Below are positions 56,074-64,000 of a stretch of DNA of 64,000 bases, one piece after another. The stretch lies in NCBI GenBank assembly GCA_029242745.1, contig JAQWTI010000007.1:27262-91261 (forward strand), read 5' to 3'. Positions within the stretch are counted from its first letter, which is position 1; each line of letters starts with the position of its first letter. Source of the DNA: Acidimicrobiales bacterium (GTDB lineage Bacteria; Actinomycetota; Acidimicrobiia; Acidimicrobiales; MedAcidi-G1). The position numbers were made by a program, and so were the translations under genes. The notes below the pieces were generated by a model. The model was not told where the DNA came from, ran no database searches, and saw only the letters and a list, made by a program, of their open reading frames with translations.

Positions 56074-57777
56074 ATGACCTGCTCAGCGCGAATTCCCGGA
56101 CAGGCCAGTCTCGACGACCTCGGCATCCCGCTCACCGACGTGACGTTTTGCATCGTCGACCTTGAGACCACTGGCATCTCAGTGGCGACCTCTGCAATCA
56201 CTGAAATTGGAGCCGTGAAACTCCGCGGCGGTGAATGTGTGGGAACTTTCCAAACCTTGATTGACCCCGGTGCCGAGATCCCCCGTTCGATCACCGTGTT
56301 GACCGGCATCACAAACACCATGGTCGTTGACGCTCCACCCATAAGCGCTGTCCTCCCATCTTTTCTTGAGTTCCTCGGAGATGCCGTGATCGTGGGCCAC
56401 AACGTCCGGTTCGACCTTTCGTTTCTTCGAGCAGCCGTGGAACGCTCAGGTCGACCACCAATGACCAATCGGTCGGTCGACACCTGCGGACTAGCTCGGC
56501 GCCTACTGCGCGACGAAGTACCGAATTGCAAGCTGAGCACTCTTGCCAACTATCTCCAATTTGAACACCAGCCATCCCACCGGGCGTTGGACGATGCCTT
56601 GGCCACTGGTGACCTCCTTCACCTCCTACTCGATCGAGCAGGCGGCCTCGGGGTCACCGGCCTCGAGGACCTACTTCTCCTCCCCCAGATGGCCGGGCAT
56701 GCCCAGGCAGCCAAGCTTCAGCTAACCGAGAATCTCCCCCGTCAACCCGGCGTCTACCTATTCCGGAACAGTCAAGGCGAAGTGCTCTATGTGGGGCGAG
56801 CCAACAATCTCAGGTCCCGGGTCCGCAGCTACTTCTCTTCTGACACCCGAAAAAAGATTGCCCAGCTACTGGAAAAGACGGTCCGGATCGATCACCAGAT
56901 CTGCCAAAGCCTGTTGGAAGCAGCCGTGACTGAGATCCGTCTAATCCACCAATACGAACCACGGTTCAACCAACAGGGAACTACTTGGCGGCGCTACGCC
57001 TACGTGAAACTTTCACTCGACGAGCCGTACCCGCGGCTGTCGGCCACCCGGGTGGCAGATTCTGACGGCTCCCTCTACTTGGGGCCGGTTTCATCGACCG
57101 CAGCAGCACGGCGAATCATCAAGACCATAGAAACCGTGATGCCTCTCCGTCGCTGCGCCAGCCAACCCGGAAAGGGTCTACGTTCTGGCTCGTGTTTACC
57201 GGTCCAAATCGGTGCCACCGCTTGTCCTTGCATTTCCAACGTCTCTGAAAAGCAATACGCCGCAGTGGTGGACACCACGGTTCAAGCCGTCAACGAAATC
57301 CCCGAGCTCCTTCTCACCCCATTGGCTGAGCGAATGACTCAGCTCGCCGGTGAGCGGCGATTCGAAGAAGCCGCCGAGATTCGGGACCAAGCAAAAGAAC
57401 TGGCTACCGTTCTGGATCGCCGAAATCGGATCGACCGCCTGCGCCGCTCAGGGCGGCTTTGCCTAGCGGTCGGCGGCGCTTCGATACTTGAGTTCCACGA
57501 CGGTCGATTAGCTGAAGTCAAATCGTTTACCGCTCCAAATACCACCCATCCCATTTCGCTGGAATTCCCGCCAGCCGACAACCAAAAGATGTTCGTTGAA
57601 CTGGCGCAAAGTTTGCCGGTCGTCAAAGAACAGGCCGACGAACTTCACTGCGTGGCCTCGTGGCTTCAGCGGGAGGCACACCGGCTCGTAGTCAGACACT
57701 GTGACGGAACGCTCGCTGAACCCATCCGCCAGACACCCATGTTCCGAACCGAGTCCACCCACCGTCAGAGACGCTGA
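56074..57777 (+). CDS. DEDD exonuclease-GIY-YIG (UvrC/Cho-like) fusion nuclease
   Basis: 567 residues. N-terminal DnaQ-type 3'-5' exonuclease: DLETTG (ExoI), AVIVGHNVRFDLSFL (ExoII), and HRALDDALAT (ExoIII). Then a GIY-YIG domain (PGVYLFRNSQGEVLYVGRANNLRSRVRSYF, about residues 230-260) and a UvrC-like middle, with a UVR-like segment (RFEEAAEIRDQ). The UvrC RNase-H-like half is missing, as in Cho. Probably cuts and trims damaged DNA. The ATG at 56074 is preferred to GTG at 56071 from the promoter geometry. SOS-regulated. Confidence 0.9.
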   Translation: MTCSARIPGQASLDDLGIPLTDVTFCIVDLETTGISVATSAITEIGAVKLRGGECVGTFQTLIDPGAEIPRSITVLTGITNTMVVDAPPISAVLPSFLEFLGDAVIVGHNVRFDLSFLRAAVERSGRPPMTNRSVDTCGLARRLLRDEVPNCKLSTLANYLQFEHQPSHRALDDALATGDLLHLLLDRAGGLGVTGLEDLLLLPQMAGHAQAAKLQLTENLPRQPGVYLFRNSQGEVLYVGRANNLRSRVRSYFSSDTRKKIAQLLEKTVRIDHQICQSLLEAAVTEIRLIHQYEPRFNQQGTTWRRYAYVKLSLDEPYPRLSATRVADSDGSLYLGPVSSTAAARRIIKTIETVMPLRRCASQPGKGLRSGSCLPVQIGATACPCISNVSEKQYAAVVDTTVQAVNEIPELLLTPLAERMTQLAGERRFEEAAEIRDQAKELATVLDRRNRIDRLRRSGRLCLAVGGASILEFHDGRLAEVKSFTAPNTTHPISLEFPPADNQKMFVELAQSLPVVKEQADELHCVASWLQREAHRLVVRHCDGTLAEPIRQTPMFRTESTHRQRR

Positions 57778-57791
57778 CTACCGTTAACGCA

Positions 57792-59240
57792 GTGTCAGGT
57801 CTTTTTCGCATCAAGTCTTCGAGGTTCAGCCGCTTCACCATCATTATGGTTTTCTTGGCCCTAACGCTTGCGCTGAGCGGGTGCAGTGCCAGTCAAGACC
57901 CAGGAGATCTGATCGGCGTAGCAATAGCCGAATCCGTCTGTCCGGAGGAACCGGTACCCACCAAGTTGACCGTCACCTGCCATCGGGTCAGCGTGGACGG
58001 CGTATCGCTCTCTGTGGCCGTGCTGCACGCCGAAACCCCCATAAGCGATCCGGTGTTATTCCTCCATGGTGGTCCCGGCGGGCGAGCTGTCGCTGATCGG
58101 AATCGCTGGTTGGTGCCTCGATCTGAACAATTAACTAACCACGACATCGTCCTAGTGGACCAGAGGGGTGGTGGCGACTCGAGGCCATCCATGGACTGTC
58201 CCGAAATGGAAAAGCCTGGCGATCAAGCCTTGGCCGGAGACCGCTCCTGTCGGGCCAGGCTGGCTGGATCAGGGGCCGATGTATATGCCGTGACGGTAGG
58301 TCGAATAGCCGCAGACCTAGTGGCCGTCCGACGCGCGCTGGAGATAGATCAGTGGCATCTCCATGGCGTCTCATTCGGAACCCGAGTTGCACTTGAGCTC
58401 ATGAGAACTGACGGATCGGCAGTGACTTCGGTTGTCTTGGACTCGGTTGTTCCACCCGACGTCGACGAGACGGCCGATTTGGCTGACGGGATAGTCGCCG
58501 CCTTCACTTCCTTGGAAGAATGGTGCACTAATGGCGGCTCATGCCCTTCAGGGGTGTTGGCACCGCTGCGCCGAATCCTCATGCGACTAGACGAGAACCC
58601 AGTGGTGGTTCAGGTCGATGAGTCGGCATCGATGACCGTTGACGACACAGCCTTCCTGGGGGCAGTTGTTCGCACCTTGGGCCGCGCCGACGGTCCGATG
58701 GCCGTACCGGAGGCCATTTTGCTTGCCGACACTAATCATCTGGCGGAAGCCATGGATCGGCTTTCCCCTACCTCCCGGGGGCGCAGCCACGCTCCCGAGA
58801 ATAAGCTCTCCTCATATGCCATCCAATCTGCCGGTGACACCCTTGCCGAGGGTGCCTGGGTGGGTGTCACTTGCGGAGATCAGCTTCCGGGCATGGATTT
58901 TGAGCCATCCGATTCAAGCGATCCGATCCACCGCGCGGAACAGGGGCGTTGGATAGAACTTCGGGCTCGATGTGCAGCATGGAAGGTGCCGCCGTCGGAT
59001 CCCATTACGCGTGCGCCAATTAGTTCATCACTTCCAACACTGATTTTGGCTGGCAAACTCGACCCGATCACTCCGGTCGCATGGGCTAAAACTGTCGCTG
59101 AAGGGTTGGAGAACTCAAAAACGGTTATCTGGTCCCAGTGGACTCATGCACCATCTACATGGAATCAGTGCGCGGCCCATTTGGTAGCCCGGTTCTTCGA
59201 TACTGGTAAATATCCGGACGACAGTCGCGCTTACTGCTAA
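57792..59240 (+). CDS. Secreted alpha/beta-hydrolase lipoprotein (tripeptidyl aminopeptidase/proline iminopeptidase-like)
   Basis: 482 residues with a signal peptide and lipobox ALSGC31. Hydrolase motifs: FLHGGPGG (oxyanion hole), VDQRGGGDS, the nucleophile in LHGVSFGTR (about residue 195), Asp in LILAGKLDPITP and His in WSQWTHAP. Cysteines in pairs fit an exported protein. Likely a peptidase or esterase on the cell surface. GTG start at 57792, 14 bases after the nuclease gene. Confidence 0.88.
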   Translation: MSGLFRIKSSRFSRFTIIMVFLALTLALSGCSASQDPGDLIGVAIAESVCPEEPVPTKLTVTCHRVSVDGVSLSVAVLHAETPISDPVLFLHGGPGGRAVADRNRWLVPRSEQLTNHDIVLVDQRGGGDSRPSMDCPEMEKPGDQALAGDRSCRARLAGSGADVYAVTVGRIAADLVAVRRALEIDQWHLHGVSFGTRVALELMRTDGSAVTSVVLDSVVPPDVDETADLADGIVAAFTSLEEWCTNGGSCPSGVLAPLRRILMRLDENPVVVQVDESASMTVDDTAFLGAVVRTLGRADGPMAVPEAILLADTNHLAEAMDRLSPTSRGRSHAPENKLSSYAIQSAGDTLAEGAWVGVTCGDQLPGMDFEPSDSSDPIHRAEQGRWIELRARCAAWKVPPSDPITRAPISSSLPTLILAGKLDPITPVAWAKTVAEGLENSKTVIWSQWTHAPSTWNQCAAHLVARFFDTGKYPDDSRAYC

Positions 59241-59257
59241 GACCACAGTTGAACTCG

Positions 59258-59287
59258 GCCACCTGCGCTCACCTGCATTCAGGTGGC
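59258..59287. terminator. Hairpin at the hydrolase/trpD convergent junction
   Basis: GCCACCTG (59258-59265) and CAGGTGGC (59280-59287), perfect eight-base arms; a tighter alternative is CACCTG-catt-CAGGTG (59270-59285). It covers the trpD stop codon (59279-59281). Confidence 0.45.
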
Positions 59288-60307
59288 AATCGAGTTGAGT
59301 GCTCTAGCCGCAGAACCATCAGCCAAGGCGCTCATAGCTCGCTCGAGACCTTCAGCAACGTCTGCGGCAATGCCGGCAACCACCAGTCCGGCAGCGGCGT
59401 TCAGGGCCACTATGTCGCGACGTGCACCGGTTTCCGAACCATCGAATAGCGCTTGCGCTATGTCAGAGTTTCGCTCTGGTCCACCCCCAAGAAGTTCCGC
59501 ACCTCCAGCGGTTGACAATCCGAGGTCCTCAGGATCCAATGTCCACTTGCGCACCTCGTTGTCGCGCAGTTCAAGCACCCGGGTCGGCCCGGTCAACGCA
59601 ATTTCGTCAAGTCCTTCATGGCCGGTTACTACCCAAGTGTGCACAGACCCATTGGTACGGAAGATCTCGATCATCCGGTCAGCCAAGTTCGGCTCTGCAG
59701 TGCCGATTAGTTGCCGCTTTGGTTGTCCGGGATGGCAGAGCGGGCCCAGCACATTGAACACTGTTGGGATTCCTAAGCCGGCTCGAACCGGGCCGGCAAA
59801 CCGCATCGCTGGATGGAAAGTCTGAGCGAAAGCAAACCCGATCTTGTGCTCAGCGACCTGAGTGGCCAACGCACTCGGAGTGATGTCGATATCGACCCCG
59901 AGGATCTCGAGGAAGTCAAAAGCTCCTGATGTTGACGAAGCTCTTCGGTTTCCGTGCTTGCAGACGGTCGCTCCAGCTCCAACAGCCACAAAACAGGCCA
60001 TAGTTGAAACGTTAAGGGCGGCAGTCCGACGGCTCCTGCCGCCGCCGGTGCCCACAATATCGATTGTGTCTTTGGGGAGTTCCAAGGGTTCCGCCATGGA
60101 AATCATCGCCCGAACCAGACCGCTGGTTTCCTCTACCGTCTCGCCCTTCATTCTGAGCCCAACTAGGAACGCTGCTATCTGAACCGGTTCAGCCTCACCC
60201 CTCAGAATCTCGGCGAGAATGGTCTCGGTCTCAGCGGCCGACAGATCCTCCTTGCGGCACAATTTGTCTAGTAGGACGGGCCAGCCCCCGTGGTCATCTA
60301 GCGTCAT
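59279..60307 (-). CDS. trpD: Anthranilate phosphoribosyltransferase
   Basis: Second step of tryptophan synthesis. 342 residues from the ATG at 60307: DIVGTGGGRSRRTAALNVST (PRPP site), VCKHGNRRASSTSGAFDFLEILG, PAMRFAGPVRAGLGIPTVFNVLGPLCHPG. The reading frame extends upstream, but that part overlaps whiB. 10 bases after whiB, so co-transcribed with it, and separate from trpE. Confidence 0.94.
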   Translation of the reverse strand: MTLDDHGGWPVLLDKLCRKEDLSAAETETILAEILRGEAEPVQIAAFLVGLRMKGETVEETSGLVRAMISMAEPLELPKDTIDIVGTGGGRSRRTAALNVSTMACFVAVGAGATVCKHGNRRASSTSGAFDFLEILGVDIDITPSALATQVAEHKIGFAFAQTFHPAMRFAGPVRAGLGIPTVFNVLGPLCHPGQPKRQLIGTAEPNLADRMIEIFRTNGSVHTWVVTGHEGLDEIALTGPTRVLELRDNEVRKWTLDPEDLGLSTAGGAELLGGGPERNSDIAQALFDGSETGARRDIVALNAAAGLVVAGIAADVAEGLERAMSALADGSAARALNSIAT

Positions 60308-60317
60308 GGTGCCCAAG

Positions 60318-60647
60318 TCAGACCGACTGTCCACGACGGAAGAGTCGTCTACGTTCGCTCCCGGTCGTCCCACCCCAGATTCCGACAAATTCCCGGTGGG
60401 CCAGCGCATGCTTCCGGCAGGCTTCGCGTACATCACATGATGCGCAGACCGCTAGTGCTCGAGCGGTGTCTTCGGCGATGGCAGGGTCCGGATAGAAGAC
60501 CGCAGCCTCCATTCCACGACAGGCACCACGTAGATTCCATTTGTCGGATCGTTCGAGACTTTCACCTGCTTTAAGGCCAACTGTTGTCGAAGTGCTCAAC
60601 AACTGCCTGGTTGCAAGAGAGGTGGGGCTATCGGGGAGAGTTTTCAT
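60318..60647 (-). CDS. WhiB-family [4Fe-4S] regulator
   Basis: 109 residues with the four cluster cysteines C43, C68, C71 and C77 (RGACRGM; CASCDVREAC), the turn GIWGG (89-93) and a basic C-terminus (SERRRLFRRG). WhiB proteins sense redox or NO and bind sigma factor region 4. ATG at 60647. The long N-terminal extension is unusual; the start may be further in. Upstream of trpD and divergent from the RNase P RNA gene. Confidence 0.9.
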   Translation of the reverse strand: MKTLPDSPTSLATRQLLSTSTTVGLKAGESLERSDKWNLRGACRGMEAAVFYPDPAIAEDTARALAVCASCDVREACRKHALAHREFVGIWGGTTGSERRRLFRRGQSV

Positions 60648-60708
60648 GTCTCGCTTGTTGATAGTCCGCTAGATCGGGTGACGCAAGAGATATTTTGGGC
60701 CAGACTGT

Positions 60709-61101
<393 letters not shown>

Positions 61102-61168
61102 CACCGACTGGCGCTGGGGGGGGTGCTTTTGTTTCCGCCTTGGCGTATCTACACCTAGGGCTCCTAGC

Positions 61169-61199
61169 GTCACCCCAGCCCTCTGCGGGGTGGGGTGAC
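61169..61199 (+). promoter_or_regulatory. Leader hairpin before the first lipoprotein gene
   Basis: GTCACCCC (61169-61176) and GGGGTGAC (61192-61199), perfect eight-base arms, 11 bases before the ATG. It could end the rnpB transcript or control the lipoprotein. A related imperfect version precedes the second lipoprotein (62892-62932). Confidence 0.5.
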
Positions 61200-61210
61200 A
61201 AACTGGGGCA

Positions 61211-62650
61211 ATGAGGAAGTACGCGGTTGCGTTGACGTTCTTGTTGGTCGTCTCAGGGTGTGGTGGTAGTCCAGACACCGCCACACCAGCTACGACGGTT
61301 GCCCCTGCAGCAGCTCAGGCACCGACCACCGCCTCAACACCTACAACAACAGCGGCAACAAGGACTCCGACTGCTGCACCAACAACGACGGTCGCCGCGA
61401 CCACGACTGTTGCACCCGCTACGACTGCAGCACCAACAACGACCCTGGCGAGGACTGTTGCCTCAACCACAACGACAGTTGCAGAGGTAACGGTTGATTC
61501 TCTTCCTTCCATGGAAGTTCTAGCGACTGGACAGGAAGTAGTCATCTCTTTTGAGGGCGTCGGTTCTTCTAATTTTAAAGCACTCAATATCAGTGGTGAG
61601 CACTCTCTCATAATTGCGTCAGACAACGGACCCTTGACGCTCTCCTTGGAAGATGACCATACGACCAGAGTGGTTTACGAACACCCCAAAGGAGATAGAA
61701 TCGAGATATACGAAACCAGAACGTTGGCTTTAGATAATACTTCGATAATTGTCGACGCATCTGATGATGTATCTTGGATGCTCTTGGTAGTTGCCTCTGT
61801 CGTTCCTGAAGTTGAAGTAGTTACAGAGACAACTCTTCCTACCGCCGCAGGGAAATCCCTTTCAGGGGGCTGCAGTTCTGCAGATGGCCCTGGATATAAC
61901 TCTCTCTACATTGGTCACAGTTTCGGAAACCCGTTCGCAGAGCGTCTAATGGAATTCGCAGAGCATTCTGAAATTGGTGGCCATTGTCAAAATGTTGTTC
62001 TACGTAGCGGTAACGAAAACGGGAATCCTCAAGCACTCTGGACTGATGAAGCAGCAAGATCAGAGATAGAAGAAATACTTGATAAGGGTAATATTGATCT
62101 TCTCATCATGATCTGTTGCTCCGATAAACCAACAGACATCAGTTCTTACTGGGCTATTCCAAATTGGATTGAGTATGCGCTTTCTAGAAATCCCACAACT
62201 AGATTTGCACTCGCCATGCCATGGCTCCATAGTCCGCAGAGATACCAAACCGCTGAATCATTCTCAACTATTTGGCATCTGCTGCATGAACAAATCTGGC
62301 ATACGGTTATCAATGATTTGAAAGATCGTTACCCTCAAACTGAGATATTCGGAATTCCGCATGGTCTTGCTGCCGTCAAACTTTGGACTCAGTTTGAGGC
62401 AGGAACTCTCGATGATGCAACTACGCTGATAGGCGATACCAGTTATGCAATATTTAGAGACGGTGTAGGGCATCCCGCTGAAATACTGCTTGACCTGGGA
62501 ACGCTAGTTTGGCTCGGGTCAATCTATGACATTGATCTTTCAGTTCTTCCAGTTGGTGACCCAGGAAAGAGGATCTCGGAGTATCAGGTTGATCTTCGAG
62601 CGGTTGCAGAATCTATCCTCACTGAAGAGGAATCAATTCTAAATAAGTGA
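61211..62650 (+). CDS. Lipoprotein: Thr/Pro/Ala-rich linker plus SGNH-hydrolase-like domain
   Basis: 479 residues. Signal peptide and lipobox VVSGC17; a low-complexity Thr/Ala/Pro linker to about residue 92; a beta-rich segment (100-200); then an SGNH-like domain with SLYIGHSFGNPF (candidate Ser about 237), an Asn/Gly segment (SGNENGNPQALW), and DGVGHPAEILLDLG with the candidate His. The domain half is AT-rich (21 of 60 G+C at 62041-62100) compared with the linker. Substrate unknown. It may hydrolyse an ester in a cell-surface polymer. Confidence 0.75.
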   Translation: MRKYAVALTFLLVVSGCGGSPDTATPATTVAPAAAQAPTTASTPTTTAATRTPTAAPTTTVAATTTVAPATTAAPTTTLARTVASTTTTVAEVTVDSLPSMEVLATGQEVVISFEGVGSSNFKALNISGEHSLIIASDNGPLTLSLEDDHTTRVVYEHPKGDRIEIYETRTLALDNTSIIVDASDDVSWMLLVVASVVPEVEVVTETTLPTAAGKSLSGGCSSADGPGYNSLYIGHSFGNPFAERLMEFAEHSEIGGHCQNVVLRSGNENGNPQALWTDEAARSEIEEILDKGNIDLLIMICCSDKPTDISSYWAIPNWIEYALSRNPTTRFALAMPWLHSPQRYQTAESFSTIWHLLHEQIWHTVINDLKDRYPQTEIFGIPHGLAAVKLWTQFEAGTLDDATTLIGDTSYAIFRDGVGHPAEILLDLGTLVWLGSIYDIDLSVLPVGDPGKRISEYQVDLRAVAESILTEEESILNK

Positions 62651-62940
62651 CCTAAACATTTCGCTACTTCTTGTCGCCGTCGGCAAAGACCCACTCACTG
62701 AGGCTGAATGGTCACGAATCGATAAACGCCTCTCCTGGTATGCCGAACCTTCAGCCGTAGATGATTTCAACAACAACATGTGGTAAGCCTCGAACGGAAC
62801 GATCCGATTGACGCTTTCTCCTCTGGGCGGCTGACCAGTCCAGTCAAGAGTCTCAAGGACAGCCTGCACATATCTGTACGTGAGGTTCCGATGTCGCCCC
62901 CAATCAGTCCCCTTGCGTCGTGGGCTGACATGCTGTGGCA
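62651..62940. other. Gap between the lipoproteins, possible gene relic
   Basis: 290 bases without a full gene. 62643-62786 is open on the + strand with no start codon; it reads ISLLLVAVGKDPLTEAEWSR... and ends FNNNMW, looking like protein sequence but without a start. Its right part resembles the leader of the first lipoprotein gene. No RNA gene seen. Confidence 0.35.
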
Positions 62941-64000
62941 ATGATGAAGTACACGGTTGCATTTGCGTTCTTGCTGGTTGTCTCGGGGTGTGGCGGTCGC
63001 TCAGACACTGCGACACCCACAACGACTGTGGCGACGACGACTCTTCAAAGAACCACGACCACTGCCGCATCTGTCATCACGACTACTGCACCGGCTTCGG
63101 AAGCTCCAACGACAGTCGCCCCCGCCACGACTACTGCCCCAACCACGACTGCGGCACCGACGACGACCGAGGCTCCAACTACTACGACAGCGCTACCGAC
63201 CACAGTCCCACCCACAACTACCCGAGCATTCGAGTTGCCCGACCTTAGTTATTTCGCAGAGAACAAATCTGACCGCTTCCTAGTGGATTTCGAAGATGTC
63301 ATCGCTGGCCATCCTCATGTTGGTCAGCGGAGTCCAGTCCCACATAATGATTCTCAAATCTATTTCTCCAACTCCGATCCGCGTTGGGTCAACGCCACTA
63401 AACCATCTGATTATCCACCGATTTATGCTGTGGCTGATGGATTAATTAAATTAGCTAATCCTCGCCTGAATTCTTACTACAACGTAATTGATCACACGAA
63501 TTATAATCCACCGTGGTGGCACGTTGGATATACCATCAACATCAGATTTGCAACGGTAGGAAATGTCAATATTAATTTCCTTTACAGCATGGAGCCATAC
63601 GTAAATCTTGAACACAAACCCAAAGATTTTTTTGATGATTTTATCCTTGTAGAAGATGGTCAGTATGTGGAGAAAGGCGACATCATCGGGTACATGTACG
63701 TATCTCCTTTCTCTGAACGTCTTACTGGACCTAAGTCTCCTCATATTGCCTTCGGGGTATTCCGTGATCAGCAAGGCCCGTGGGACGTATATGCTCCTGC
63801 AATTTTCACAGAAGAAATTGTCAATCAGTTCTCCGAGTTATATCGAAACCCATCTGAAGGATGGAATAGCACAAGCTACGGCAACGACTGGTCCCGTGGG
63901 CGAGGAGTGCCGACGGGCATGGGCTGGATGATCAGCGCCGCCGAAAATCCATTTGGCGATTACCCGCTTGATGTCCTCATGTACAACGGAGTTCGAGATA
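62941..64000 (+). CDS. Lipoprotein: same leader and Thr-rich linker, LytM/M23-like domain lacking metal ligands (partial)
   Basis: 353 residues to the right edge. Signal peptide and lipobox VVSGC17 closely match those of the upstream lipoprotein. After a Thr/Pro linker to about residue 98 comes a beta-rich domain whose order resembles M23 peptidases (PPIYAVADGLIKL, VEDGQYVEKGDIIGYMYVSP, SPHIAFGVF). The usual His and Asp zinc ligands and HxH are not seen, so it is probably inactive or only related. Function unknown. The C-terminus lies outside the window. Confidence 0.7.
   Translation, partial: MMKYTVAFAFLLVVSGCGGRSDTATPTTTVATTTLQRTTTTAASVITTTAPASEAPTTVAPATTTAPTTTAAPTTTEAPTTTTALPTTVPPTTTRAFELPDLSYFAENKSDRFLVDFEDVIAGHPHVGQRSPVPHNDSQIYFSNSDPRWVNATKPSDYPPIYAVADGLIKLANPRLNSYYNVIDHTNYNPPWWHVGYTINIRFATVGNVNINFLYSMEPYVNLEHKPKDFFDDFILVEDGQYVEKGDIIGYMYVSPFSERLTGPKSPHIAFGVFRDQQGPWDVYAPAIFTEEIVNQFSELYRNPSEGWNSTSYGNDWSRGRGVPTGMGWMISAAENPFGDYPLDVLMYNGVRD

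Noticed and set aside
61300..61480. Repetitive ACN/GCN triplets that resemble a repeat array
   Set aside because: They encode the Thr/Ala/Pro linker of a lipoprotein; no spacers, so not CRISPR.
63010..63230. Second repetitive triplet block
   Set aside because: Also a coding linker in the partial lipoprotein, not a CRISPR or satellite repeat.

Overview
The window is about 64 kb of a moderately GC-rich actinobacterial chromosome. It is best explained as a member of the class Acidimicrobiia, possibly marine, although the class assignment is inference. Actinobacterial markers are a mycothiol synthase (mshD), a WhiB regulator, a bacterial proteasome activator (Bpa), DivIVA plus SepF, an MtrA/MtrB two-component pair followed by a short LpqB-like lipoprotein, a DUF3040 protein and a LexA box of the CGAAC-N4-GTTCG type. 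Menaquinone genes (menG, menA) and a MurE with the DNPR signature (meso-diaminopimelate) agree with this.

Region 1 (1-7628, minus strand) is a compact histidine operon hisD-C-B-H-A-F, then a GroES-like gene, hisI and trpE (cut by the left edge). Region 2 (7714-14652) holds a small coiled-coil protein, nth, mshD, rlmN, a membrane protein, menG, menA and a YyaL-type protein. Region 3 (14902-19211, minus) is a metabolic cluster: an AT-rich Rieske oxygenase, a thiolase with its DUF35 partner, a nitroreductase-fold protein and an unknown protein. Region 4 (19391-24704, minus) has dnaE, bpa and an alkaline-phosphatase-superfamily protein.

Region 5 (24848-44455, minus) is a complete-looking division and cell-wall (dcw) cluster read from mraZ through rsmH, ftsL, ftsI, murE, mraY, murD, ftsW, murG, murC, murB, ftsQ and ftsZ to pgeF, yggS, sepF, yggT, divIVA, a DksA-like gene, lspA and rluD. 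Most junctions are 4-base stop/start overlaps. murF is missing from its usual place between murE and mraY. A MraZ operator candidate lies before mraZ, and a long hairpin RNA (candidate mraW motif) lies between mraZ and rsmH.

Region 6 (44691-55988) contains a lipoate-ligase-like gene, a ROK kinase, DUF3040, dinB, a Nudix hydrolase, an IMPase-family phosphatase, the mtrA-mtrB-lpqB-like operon, a SRPBCC protein, a GT4 glycosyltransferase, queG and a small Cys-rich protein. Region 7 (56074-64000) has an SOS-controlled exonuclease/GIY-YIG fusion, a secreted alpha/beta hydrolase, whiB-trpD, the RNase P RNA gene and two lipoproteins. These two share a leader, a signal peptide and a Thr-rich linker but carry unrelated AT-rich domains; the second runs off the right edge.

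The observations most worth following are the paired lipoproteins with one secretion module and different cargo; the SOS box placed exactly between -35 and -10 of a probably leaderless nuclease gene; the structured RNA in the dcw cluster; the absence of murF; a GroES-fold protein inside the his operon; and hairpins that overlap stop codons at four of the five convergent gene junctions. No CRISPR array, insertion sequence, prophage or tRNA gene was seen.
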